A stretch of 64,000 nucleotides of DNA. Origin: Epiperipatus broadwayi (lineage: Eukaryota; Onychophora; Udeonychophora; Euonychophora; Peripatidae). Positions 10,615 to 21,063 of this stretch are shown piece after piece. The stretch lies in contig JAQFVV010000013.1 in the NCBI GenBank assembly GCA_028023455.1, positions 13,156,258 to 13,220,257 of the forward strand. The letters run 5' to 3'. A model generated the notes under the pieces. That model saw only the letters and a list, made by a program, of their open reading frames with translations, was not told the DNA's origin and searched no databases. Numbering within the stretch: the first letter of the stretch is position 1; each line of letters opens with the position of its first letter. Position numbers and translations under genes: made by a program.

Positions 10615-13600
10615 TTATTTTTGACCCCGCTTTCCCTCCTCATGGTGAGGGGTTCGAACTTCATTTACTAATTTCAAGGCCCGGGCATTATATGTCCCAA
10701 TCCTCCGGGTCCCTTCATACAATATGAAGGCATTGTTCCCATATGCGCGTCCTATGACATAAGGTCCCTCATATAAGGGTTGAAATTTTTTATAAATGGC
10801 CTGTTCTGGCCGACTGACCGGGTTTGTCCGTACCATGACTCTGTCTCCTTCCTTGAATATTCCTACCACGATTCCCTGTCTTTTTTTTCGAACTTGGCTC
10901 ATTTTCTGCAGTTGCCGTTTAGCTTCTTGGGCATCCCTTGTCCGATTTATTTTCTCCCTTTGAGGCCAGGGTCCTTGGGCATATGGGTATGGCTTCCTTC
11001 TCCCAAAGTGAAGGCGGTCGGGTTCAAAACCAGTTGACTCATTCCGGGTTTCGTTTATCATGCTCACAACCCGGGGCGTTTCTTTTACCCACGCCTTATG
11101 GTTTCCATGCACATATATTCTGAAAAGTCGACCCAGTTCCCGCATCACTCGCTCGCATGGATTGGCTTGAGGATTTCGAATAGACGTGAGGGCATGCTTA
11201 ATATTATTTTTTTTTGTCCACTGTGCCCATTCTTTGGATACGAATGGAGTTCCATTGTCTGACAAGATTCTTTTTGGTTTTCCCACTTCCCTAAATTGCC
11301 GATTTTCCAGAACTCGAATCGCCTGCTTTGCATTTGCTTGACTGATCGGAAAAGCTGATACCAATTTAGAGTATAAGTCATATGTCACCAGCAGATACCT
11401 CCTCCCATTTGACATCGGCAGTGGCCCGTAGAAATCAATAGCTAGTGTGTCATTTGGCTCATACACGAGGATGGGTGTCGATACTCCCTCATTCGATCTA
11501 TTCATGGGCTTTGTTTTGGCGCATGTCATACATTTCTTTATTTCTTGTGTCACATCCCGGTGGAGATTTGGCCAGTAGAACCATTGTTCAATCCATCCGG
11601 CGGTCTTGTTGCCCCCGAAATGCCCTCTTTCATCATGTACTTGGGCTATAATATTCTGTCGTATTGCTCTCGGTATTATCACCCGATAATTCTGCCCATT
11701 TCTTGTTTGTCGTTGAAGAAGTCCATTTCTGACAACGCATTTCTTTCGATGGGCCCATAATGTATTTCCTCGACTATTTGGTATCGCGTGGTACCTGCCA
11801 AAATCCATGACCTGTCTACACTCTCTATCTTCCTGTTGTGCTTCCTTAATTTGCTGAAGGCTATAATGCTCCCTGCTTTGGGCTCGTGTCGTCGCTATGT
11901 ATGGCCCCTCGTTTTCCTCAAGGCCTCGTCCTATGGGATATCGGCTAAGGGTATCTGCTATTATATTGTCCCTCCCCTTACAGTATTCTACCGTATAATC
12001 AAATTCCTGAAGGGCGAGGCTCCACCTTATTAAGCGGCTATTTGTCAGAAAACTCCTGTTCAGAAACTCTAAGCTTCGGTGGTCGGTCACGACCACCACT
12101 CTTGATCCTACCAGGTATTGCCTCAGTTTCTTGAAAGCCCATACGATGGCCAAGGCCTCTCTCTCTGTGACCGTGTAGTTCTGCTCGGCCTTCGTAAAAA
12201 GTCTACTTATGAAGGCGATTGCTTTGCTCTGCCCCTTGCTATCCTTTTGAAACATCATTGCCCCCATTCCTATCCCACTGCTGTCCGTTTGTACATAAAA
12301 TGTACGTCCAAAGTCTGGGTGTGCCAACACTACGTGTCTTAAGAACCCTTCCTTTATTCGGCGGAAGCTAGCCTCCTGTTCTTCTTTCCATGCCCATGGC
12401 GTTTCTTTCCTCAGAAGTCTGAGCAGTGGTTCTATCCCTTCTGAAAAATTTGGATAGTATTGTTTAAAGAAATTACACAGTCCGAGGAAAGCCTTGACGT
12501 CACGCTTCTTTTTGGGCTCTGGAAATTCCTGTATGGCTTGTATTTTTTCAGGATTAGGTGATACCCCCTCTTTACTGATAATATGCCCTAAAAACTTCAC
12601 CTCTGGTGTCATGAGCCTGCTTTTTCCCAGGTTTATTTTGATTCCTTTCTCTCGACATTCCTGAAATAATTTTCGAAGGCATTTAATATGCTCTTTATTA
12701 TCCTCAGACGCAATGATGATGTCATCAACATACGTAGTGCTAAACCCCTTCACCTCCTCTGACAGCACTCTATCAAGGCATTGTATCAAGCCTGCTCCGC
12801 TATTTTTCAGACCAAATGGTATCCGGTTGAACTGATAGGCGATGCCATTATATCGGAATGCCGTGTACTGGCGGTCATCTGGGTGTAGGCTAATCTGCCA
12901 GTAGCTGCTGGTCATGTCTAGGGTAGAAAAAACACCTTTCCCATTGAACCGATTTATTAATTCGCTCATGGGGGGCGGAGCATTTGTGTCCGCGATCGTG
13001 ATTTTGTTGAGGAGCCTCGCATCCAGACACAATCGTACCGAACCATCCTTTTTCTTTGCTACGACAATTGGGTTGTTATATGGTGAGGAGCATTTTGAGA
13101 TTACTCCCCATTCTAGCATGTTATTTATCTGTTTGCCTATCTCTGGCCGGTATTGAAAGGGGATCGGGTATGATCTAGATTGATATGGTTGATCCTGAAT
13201 GAGCTTTATCCTGTGTTCGTAACCACTGATGACTCCAGGTATGTCGGAGAATACGTCCTTGTATTCCTCAAGGACATTTCCCAATTCCATCTCTTCTTTC
13301 TCTTGCTTTGTTCCGATCTCCTTCGTTACCATTTTCTTTTCTAACTCCATACTACGTACGGCCTGTTCCATGTTTTTTGTTTGATCTTGTTCTATAAAAG
13401 GTACCATCTTTCCTGAGATCCGGGCTTGTTCTGTTTCGTAGTCGATGCTACATTTGTATTTTCCCATAAAATCGGATCCTAATATAACATCGTGTATTAA
13501 TCCCTGCATTACCAGCATGATTTGGTTATGCTGGTTTCCTGCTATTTTTATGTCTACCCATGCCTGTACTGCTTCCGCTTGGGCCCTTTTCCCATTTGCC

Positions 13601-14037
13601 AAGGTTATGCGCATTATCTTAAGCGGTAGTGTTTTGAGGTTTGGTTCTTCTTGGGTAAGTTTGCTGAATGTTTCTTGTGACAGAACTGATACTTGACTCC
13701 CTGAGTCGAGTAGTGCGTGAGTTTTCGTTTCCCCTATTTTAACCTCTATTTTAGGGCATTGAGGTCCACTTCTACTTCCTCCCTCTTCCTTTATGATCTT
13801 TCCTATATTGGCTATTTGTCTTTCTCCCTCTTCCTCATTTTCATCCTTTATCTCCTCTAACCTCCTTATTACCTTGTCCATGTTATCTATCCCTGTCAAA
13901 AATCGTTTTGCCCATGCGGGTAATCCCCTTCGTGCTATTCTGATCAACCATTCCTCAGATGGCGCGCCTAAGTTTATTTGTCTTAGCTGTGCCATTCTCC
14001 TACGAAAAATCCTTCCATCGTTTCTCCTGTTTTCCAT
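10615..14037 (-). CDS. pol: Gypsy pol polyprotein (capsid tail, protease, RT, RNase H, integrase)
   Basis: An open frame of 1140 codons. Residues 1-60 read as the second half of a Gag capsid domain (RQINLGAPSEEWL, then a basic stretch), so the listed ATG is probably only the first Met in this frame. An acidic linker follows, then an aspartic protease with D-S-G at 111-113. The reverse transcriptase has D374 and Y-V-D-D at 436-439. RNase H has D585, E627, D652 and D695. The integrase zinc site is H801, H806, C836, C839, and its catalytic triad is D868, D927, E962 (34 residues between the last two). A GPY-type module sits at 1091-1093. All catalytic residues I can check are present and no stop interrupts the frame. 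In the family this polyprotein is cut by its own protease, copies the RNA in virus-like particles and inserts the DNA. The C-terminus shows no clear chromodomain. Confidence 0.93.
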   Translation of the reverse strand: MENRRNDGRIFRRRMAQLRQINLGAPSEEWLIRIARRGLPAWAKRFLTGIDNMDKVIRRLEEIKDENEEEGERQIANIGKIIKEEGGSRSGPQCPKIEVKIGETKTHALLDSGSQVSVLSQETFSKLTQEEPNLKTLPLKIMRITLANGKRAQAEAVQAWVDIKIAGNQHNQIMLVMQGLIHDVILGSDFMGKYKCSIDYETEQARISGKMVPFIEQDQTKNMEQAVRSMELEKKMVTKEIGTKQEKEEMELGNVLEEYKDVFSDIPGVISGYEHRIKLIQDQPYQSRSYPIPFQYRPEIGKQINNMLEWGVISKCSSPYNNPIVVAKKKDGSVRLCLDARLLNKITIADTNAPPPMSELINRFNGKGVFSTLDMTSSYWQISLHPDDRQYTAFRYNGIAYQFNRIPFGLKNSGAGLIQCLDRVLSEEVKGFSTTYVDDIIIASEDNKEHIKCLRKLFQECREKGIKINLGKSRLMTPEVKFLGHIISKEGVSPNPEKIQAIQEFPEPKKKRDVKAFLGLCNFFKQYYPNFSEGIEPLLRLLRKETPWAWKEEQEASFRRIKEGFLRHVVLAHPDFGRTFYVQTDSSGIGMGAMMFQKDSKGQSKAIAFISRLFTKAEQNYTVTEREALAIVWAFKKLRQYLVGSRVVVVTDHRSLEFLNRSFLTNSRLIRWSLALQEFDYTVEYCKGRDNIIADTLSRYPIGRGLEENEGPYIATTRAQSREHYSLQQIKEAQQEDRECRQVMDFGRYHAIPNSRGNTLWAHRKKCVVRNGLLQRQTRNGQNYRVIIPRAIRQNIIAQVHDERGHFGGNKTAGWIEQWFYWPNLHRDVTQEIKKCMTCAKTKPMNRSNEGVSTPILVYEPNDTLAIDFYGPLPMSNGRRYLLVTYDLYSKLVSAFPISQANAKQAIRVLENRQFREVGKPKRILSDNGTPFVSKEWAQWTKKNNIKHALTSIRNPQANPCERVMRELGRLFRIYVHGNHKAWVKETPRVVSMINETRNESTGFEPDRLHFGRRKPYPYAQGPWPQREKINRTRDAQEAKRQLQKMSQVRKKRQGIVVGIFKEGDRVMVRTNPVSRPEQAIYKKFQPLYEGPYVIGRAYGNNAFILYEGTRRIGTYNARALKLVNEVRTPHHEEGKRGQK

Positions 14038-14345
14038 TCCTCATTTTCTATTTCCCGTAAGGCTCTCATTTGTCTTGCTTTCCCCCAATAGCTCTCCTTT
14101 ATCATTTCTTCATATTGCCTAAATGTCTTTGGTTTTTGTTGTATCGATTTCCACCAATCTAGAGCCCCTTCTCGTATGTGGCTGACTGCTATGGCTATTT
14201 TACCTTCTTCATTAAGTGTTTTGTAAGCGAATAATCTCTCTAGGCTCTCTATGTGTTCATTTGGGTCCTCATTTCTCTTTCCCTTAAATGTTTGTATTAT
14301 TTTTCCTATTTCACTTTCCCACATATTATCGTTATTGCTGTCCAT
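13983..14345 (-). CDS. gag: Gypsy gag, N-terminal capsid part (frame broken)
   Basis: A 120-codon frame opening with ATG 478 nt after the 5' LTR. Motifs typical of Ty3/Gypsy Gag are visible: F-x-G...E-D-P-x-E-H-I-E, then G-A-L-D-W-W, then a tail of Q-Y-E-E-M-I-K and E-T-M-E-G-F-F. The frame stops in mid-capsid. The rest of the capsid continues in the -1 frame, at the start of the pol frame, with a 55-base overlap. The switch falls at a run of five Ts in the sense strand near 14003-14008. The heptamer there (A TTT TTC) does not fit the usual X-XXY-YYZ slip site, and capsid is not normally split by recoding. A one-base deletion or a homopolymer sequencing error is therefore likelier than programmed frameshifting. 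Confidence 0.8.
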   Translation of the reverse strand: MDSNNDNMWESEIGKIIQTFKGKRNEDPNEHIESLERLFAYKTLNEEGKIAIAVSHIREGALDWWKSIQQKPKTFRQYEEMIKESYWGKARQMRALREIENEEWKTGETMEGFFVGEWHS

Positions 14346-14822
14346 TTATGATTTAATAAAGGAAAAAATTTTTTCCCCCTTTTTTTTTTTCCCCCTTCCT
14401 TTCCTCTCTCTATTTATATTTAAAATGTTACAACTTTTTGTTGATGCTTAAAGGAACGTGATTTTCTTTTATTTATGATAAGAAGTGATTAATCGACGTC
14501 CGCGCCCCCATCTCCCGCTATGTTTTTTTTTTCTCTCCCTTTTTTTTCTTCCTTTTCCTTTTATTTCGCTCCGGCTCCAAGTGTTTTATTAAAAGATTTG
14601 CGATATTGTGAATCGCTGTATTTTGTTCCGTTTGTTATTTTCCTTTTCTCCCTTTTCCTTCCCTTTCTATTCGTCCAAACTTTCGTTTACGTGAAAAAAA
14701 AAGAGATTTTTTCTTCCTTTCAGTTTTGCGTCTTTCACGAGGTTCGGCCGCTTTTGGCTAATGTCTTGATTTGCTTCTCTCCGAAACATTTATATTAGCC
14801 TCACGTTTGGAAGCGCCATTTA
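14346..14822 (-). other. Gypsy 5' leader
   Basis: This is the untranslated leader between the 5' LTR and gag, purine-rich on the sense strand (long C/T runs on the plus strand at 14366-14400 and 14520-14570). The frames on the opposite strand (14251-14451, 14520-14798) are products of this strand bias. Confidence 0.6.
14800..14818 (-). promoter_or_regulatory. Candidate primer-binding site
   Basis: Four bases after the 5' LTR the sense strand reads TGGCGCTTCCAAACGTGAG. TGG at the start pairs with the CCA end of a tRNA, as a reverse-transcription primer site should. I cannot assign the tRNA from memory; TGGCGC is shared by several. Confidence 0.55.
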
Positions 14823-17073
14823 TCTACCGTCCCCTTTTTACCCTTTGCACCGGCTCCCTATTAAACCGTTCCTAAAAGGGATTGTGAGCTCCAAAATAAA
14901 CATGATACAGCGTAAAGATTTATTTATTTTTCTTATATCAATAGTTGTTCATTATCAACACAAGAGGGCGCCAGATACGATGATTTGATTCACAATTTAA
15001 TTTCTCGCATCACCTTACGTCATATCAAAACGATTTTGAAGTCTAATCCCTGCCCATAAGCTCGAACTCCCAGCATGGACCAATAGGGGTCACTCAGGGT
15101 CGCGATGTAATTGCCTTCAAGACTATTATCCTGGCAAATGACACAATACTAACCAATGGATAAGAAGATCGGTTGATTAATAGATCGGTCCAAGCATTGG
15201 ACGGGATCATTGGTTATTTATAACTAATACGAATGTTCGGTTGAGGCATCATTAGAATAAACAATTAGACGCTTATAACATCCTCCCCCCTTTTATCATA
15301 CAGTCCAATAGAATTATTTATACTAGCTCTATTGACATTGACTTATATTTATTAATAATAGGCCCTCCCAACTCTTAAACCTATGTTAATTGCATAATAA
15401 ATAAACATCGTGACTTACGGCACGATGTTTATGAATGAAATTTAAAAGAAATAAAAAAAAACAAAAAAAATATAAGAAAGACAAATTTAAAAGTAAAATA
15501 ATTAATTGCATGAATAAATGCTAATTTTAATAATAATTTCAAAAAAAAAAAAATATATTTAATTATAGAAAATGATTTGAGGAATGCTCGACTTGTTTAA
15601 ATTAAAAAAAATTTATTGATTATAAAAAAATGAAACATTGATTAATAGCTTTATTTGCACGCATACACGCATTCGCACTCGCACAGAAAAGAACATATTA
15701 TACATAATAAACATGGCTGATAAAATATATTTCCTCCTTTTACATTTTGAAATTAGGTGTGTGTTATAGTTTATCTGCGAAAGGAAATAATAATTAGGAT
15801 CAAAGTTCATAACTGGAAAAGTCCTAAGATTTAAATATGAGGAACTATGGAGCATCTGACGTTTTTATTTACGAAAATTGAGATTAAAATAATAAGATTT
15901 AAATATGAGGGATTACGGATCATTTTATATTTGATTTACGAAAGTCGAATTTAATTAATTATGAGATTGCCTTTTAAGTTTACGTAAAGAATGAATGGAA
16001 GCATTATAAAAAAAAAATGTTTACCTAGGATTTTGCTTAGTCTTCTGCTGCTTCTAATTTGGTGAGGGTTCGAACCTGATAGATGATGTTTCCATAATAC
16101 ATGGTTATTCATTTCACATAAGTTCAGCGTAGTATGTTTGGACGATTCTTATATATTAAACGGAACAACGTCCTTAGACTGATTGGAGCACTATGTTCGG
16201 ACGGTACTGTTGTTGATCATTCATAGCTGTGGAGATGTTCGGGCGGCGGAGCGTCGGTCAATCACTGAAGGGTTTCCTAGCCCATCATGACGATCGACGC
16301 TCTAAATGTTAATTTCACAGTGATCATATTGGATAAACCGGATAGCAAAAAAAGAAAGGTTCTAGTTGTAGCTTCCGGAGGAATCTAGGAAAAAACTATA
16401 AGCATAAGCATAAATACAAGCAAAAAAAGGGAGTGTAATAAGCCTTTTTTTTAGATTTAGATTCATATTTATATGGGTTGATTATTATCTGAGGATCGAA
16501 TCTCCACCCAGAGTTCAATATTCTTTGAGTTGTCGTTGGGGTCCGTGTCCTACGTAATGTCCACTCAATCCATATGCTTGAGGCAATCTTAGGTTTATGC
16601 AATCTCATGTTGCAATCTCAGTTAGAAAAATTCATACTTATTCACACCTTTTATGCATACATGTGTGCGTGTTTTAAGAGAACAATTAGTTTAAAAGTCG
16701 AGCATTTAATCTGTCTCAAAATCACTTCTATAAGCTTTTAACTTTCACTACAGTTATAATTTAAAACAAACCCCTTTTAATTACCCCCGCGGCATATACA
16801 AGTAGAAATCACTTATTGAGATTTAAAATGGCATATTAGTAATACTTTATATATATATATATTTTTTTTAGAGAATATTATTATAGTAGATTATATGAAA
16901 GCCTTAAACTATTTAATCAGAAATATTAACATTTTATTTTACAATGTATTTTATAACGCATTGAAAGAAAACTACATTTATTTTTTATCATAAGTTGAAA
17001 GTAAAAAAAATATAGAGTGTTTACATTGCTCGTGTGTGTGCGTATATACCTGTACCGACTTTGTCTCGGTACA
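14823..17073 (-). repeat. 5' LTR of the Gypsy element (2251 bp)
   Basis: The promoter-bearing LTR on the sense strand, matching 8307-10547. Differences outside the three substitutions are changes in an A/TA run near 15540, six extra bases near 15664 and changes in a TA/T run near 16855, all in simple sequence. No clear TATA box or start site can be singled out in such AT-rich sequence. Confidence 0.95.
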
Positions 17074-17265
17074 ATATACTTTAATAAAAAAAGAACTAAT
17101 AATTAATAAAAAAGAATTAATAATAATTTTAAAAAATGTTAAAATTTTAAAACTTAGATGCGCATCTCAAGGAGCAGGATGGGATATAGGGTTTGAACAC
17201 AGGTTAGTAGATAGAACCATGAAGCTCAATCTTAAGCTAAGATTGACTGCTTTAATATTAAATTA
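17074..17265. repeat. Tandem-duplication unit B2, right part
   Basis: This continues B2 across the element: ATAT (17074-17077, right target duplication), then ACTTTAATAAAAAAAG as in B1 at 7066. It ends with CTCAATCTTAAGCTAAGATTG as B1 does at about 7230-7255. Confidence 0.8.
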
Positions 17266-20200
17266 CAATCAAACAAAAAAGATTTAGGGAAAAAATATTC
17301 TTTTTCTATCATATTATAATTAATATTAATACTAATTTTATAAGCATATAAATACTATGGTATTAAAACTTATGCACCTTTTTTTTACAAACAGTAGGCA
17401 TAGTAAAAATATATGATAATTAGTCAAAGTTAGTTCAAATTGCTTCTAACTTTTTCATCACAATGTTATCACATTTTGAGTTTCATGATTAGCCTATCTA
17501 ATTATCATTGTTCATGATCTGGAATTCAAATCTAGGCCTGGTGAAATTTTTGATCATAAATAAGTTTAGTTGGCTTGTGACTAATCTAGTTAACCTTTCA
17601 GTAGAGATCAGTAAATGAGTATTTAGCTCTTTTTAGCTAGAAAGTAATAGTCGCAATTTAATCAAATAAATAATTGATGAACTAACTGTAAATAAGAAAT
17701 ATAGTTGTAATATGATGCAGTTTTTACTAATGATGGAAAAATATTCAGTTAGACTTTTAATTTGTGATTTACTTTGTCTTGATTACCTTACAACTGCTTT
17801 TTTGTTTTTATATAATGATATGAAAAATCTTTAATACCAGAATTCTTAAATATTTATTTACTTATAATAAAAAATCATATACAATAGCTATATAAATATA
17901 TTTATATTAATAATAATTGCACATAGAAAGCTTTTTCATGTCTTGCACTCTTTTATTTATTTCTCATCAAAAATAATTACTCATTATTAATTAATTATTT
18001 TTATAAGTTTTTATAAAAAAAATTTGAAAGAAATAAAATTGGCTAATAGAATATGTATTTGAATGGGATATAAAAAAATGAAATATTACCTCCTTCCTCC
18101 AACCTGCCCAAATGTTTTTTTTTATTTATTTATTATCTGTTGGAATCTACTTTTAGTCCCCCTTCTCATTAATCTATATATATCTTGAATAAATAAAAAA
18201 TTATAGAATTAAAAGTTTTCACCTTTTTCTTTTATAGAAGTCATTGTAAAAGCTTTATAAAGATGGAGAAATTGTATCAATATTAAGATGGCAGATATTT
18301 GAAGTAAAAGTTATCTAAGATATCAAAAACTGACATAGGATGCACAAACAGCAATCAAACGAAAGCATTAAAAAAAAGCCAAAGAAGAAAATAAAGCTAA
18401 AGATGATTTTAAACTTTGTATTGGAACATCTGTGAAGGTGAAACTTTTAATTATTGCGATAATATTGAAATTAATTTTTTATTAAAGTAATTTATATTTT
18501 GGAAGATGGACTTTGCAGTTTGGAATGACTTCAAAGTTGATTAAAATTATATTTAGCAAATTAAAATCTCATTACTCTTAAAAGTCTGATTTCTATCATT
18601 GTCTAATTAAATGCTTTTATATTAACTTGCTCTGTCTGGATGTCCAAATTTTTGTCTTTGTTTTTATCAGGATGTCCACATTTTTGAATTTTTAACAAGA
18701 CAAAAAATCTTTTTCTTTACACGTAGAACTCCCACTATTACCCTTCCCAGGAAACATCTTTAACAACTGAGTCAATGGAATATGATGTTTGTAGAGTAAA
18801 ATTTTGTTAATATTGATTTATTTAATTAAAAATAAAAATTTCTACAAAATCTGAATTATTCTTCTGAAATAATTAGTATTTCATAAATATTTTGTGAAAA
18901 AAATAATAAATATGTAAAAAATTTTTTTAGAGAATTATGTTTTTTTTCCCATTTCTAAGTCAAAACGAAAAAATAAGCTGTCAAAATTGTTGACAGTATG
19001 CACTTTTTTGTGAAGAAAACAAGGAACAATAAAAAAGATTATTAAAAGAAACTGATGAACAAAATTCATTTATTTAAATTGAAATTGTTTTATTACTAAA
19101 AAGTAAGAAAATAAAGTATTAAAAAAAGTTTTTTTTTAAAGTATTATTTAAAAAAAAAGTATATTTAAAATATTTTAGTAGTCATATTTTGCTGAGAAAA
19201 TTTTTTTTTTCATTGGGAATGAGAAATGGCTGATTTAAAACAAAAAAAATTCATTTCTTTTTATAATAATAAAATTTTTAAAAAATAAAATTTAGATAAT
19301 AAAAATAAATTTTTATTGTCTTTACAAAAGTAAAGTATAATAATTGTTTTAATTTACTTGTTTAAAGTTTTCATTATTTAGCATTGTTGAAATAGATTTA
19401 GGAGCATTTTGCAGTTGAGCAATTTAAATAAGGAATTATATAGAAAAGATTATTGAAGCAATTGGTTTTTTTTTTATCTTTGTTAATATAGAATGAAATG
19501 TCTCAAATTTTATTCAAAAAAATATTGTATTATTAAGAATTTTTATATATAGTGTAATGGATCAGTTTAATGCCCTACATATTTGGGCAAGCCAAAATGT
19601 AATGGATAGGTGCTGCACTTGGAAAATACTGAAAATATAACTGGTAGACAGATAAATAAGCTGAACCACAAATGGACTTATAATAACCTAAATTTATAAT
19701 AGATTCATGAATTTATAAAGTGTCAATGAATTTAAAATAAGTATTTTGGTTTGACAAAGAAAAATTCAATAAATAAATGGTTTATTTTCTAATGAAACAT
19801 GCGGTATGGAATATATGAACAAATATTTTAGTAATAAATAATGCCCAGATTAATAATAAAATATGTTTATTAAAATAAATATTAACTTATTGTGTTTATA
19901 AAGATAAATAACACAACTTCAATTTTAACAGTTGTAATCTAACATAATTTATTGCCTACTTATAATCTGTCCCTGCTAGATATGATCTGTACCTAAAGAT
20001 CCTTAACATGAATGTTCACAAAAGGGTTAATTACATAATCCTTCACACAATATCGAAATTTTTTTATATCTCCTATTCTTTAAATCAAGTAATGCTTTCA
20101 TTATAATGGTTATTTTAAATATTTAAACTAGATGTTGAATATTAGCTATATTTTGATTTTGATTTATTTTCTAAAGTTTGCATCAGTGACTAATTTAAGT

Positions 20201-21063
20201 CTTATTTACTTGATTTATTAGTTAGACATGTGTCAAATAATAAATGAACGACATTAATAATTTAAATTATTAAAAGAAAGAAAAATTAGATATCTATCTA
20301 TCGGTGTATTACTGCAATTTTTTTGATTATTAAAAATAAGTAAAAATTATTTGATTAGATAATTTTAGAAAAGATTTATTATTGGCATTCATTACCAAGT
20401 TCAACATTTAACGATCGGATTATGATTCTGTTCTCTCGCAGTGTTGATGACAAATAAAGATGTAGGGTTCAATAGTCATTGTATTATTAGATAATATTCA
20501 ACTATTTTTTTTATAAACTGTGATCCATAACATATCCAATGGTTTGATGGCTTCAGTCAGCATTGCATGTTATCCATCCCATTTATTCATGCAAATGATC
20601 TTTATTCGTAGTACATAATAATTATTATCACAAATCCGCAGACTGTTGATGGAAGTAAATAGAATAAAAAAAAAATGTTGTAGAAAAAAAAAAGTGTTCT
20701 TTTGGCTGAGATTTTTTAAACATTAACTTGTGATATATGAAGTTTTTTTCTTTTAAACTTAATAAAGTACATTGTTATTACTCGATATGACAAAAAATAT
20801 TTTTAATTTTAATAAATAAACCATCCATTCAAATTTCAAGTATGTTTATTAAACATAGAATTTCTAATTGTTTTCTTTATTTATTCATTTGTATGCTATA
20901 TGATGACTGTGCGTGCCACAATAAATATACTGTAAATTATTTCTGATGTTCAACCTAATTAACAGAACTTAGTGGTATTCTAATACAGAAGGCAGATTTT
21001 ACAATTATATATTCTGGATGATAATGCATGTGACACATGAAGAACCCTTTTTCTCAATCTTAT
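17266..21063. other. AT-rich spacer without recognisable genes
   Basis: Very AT-rich, with poly-A/T tracts. No coding similarity, RNA gene or long repeat is seen, and open frames are short. Confidence 0.5.

Larger units (their letters stand above)
8307..17073 (-). mobile_element. Ty3/Gypsy LTR retrotransposon, full length
   Basis: An 8767-bp element whose sense strand is the minus strand. The order is 5' LTR (14823-17073), leader with primer-binding site, short gag frame (14345-13983), pol (14037-10615), a purine stretch, 3' LTR (8307-10547). It is flanked by ATAT at 8303-8306 and 17074-17077. The order protease, RT, RNase H, integrase and the YVDD box place it in Ty3/Gypsy (Metaviridae). 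The LTRs are nearly identical: by eye three substitutions (8502/15018, 9459/15983, 10263/16788) plus indels in simple repeats, so the insertion is recent. No env-like frame is present. The sense-strand termini are TG...GA, and TGTACCG/CGGTAGA forms an imperfect terminal inverted repeat (6 of 7). Confidence 0.95.

Noticed and set aside
10780-13696. Several plus-strand frames opposite pol
   Set aside because: They are shadows of the 1140-codon pol frame, which carries all the expected catalytic residues.
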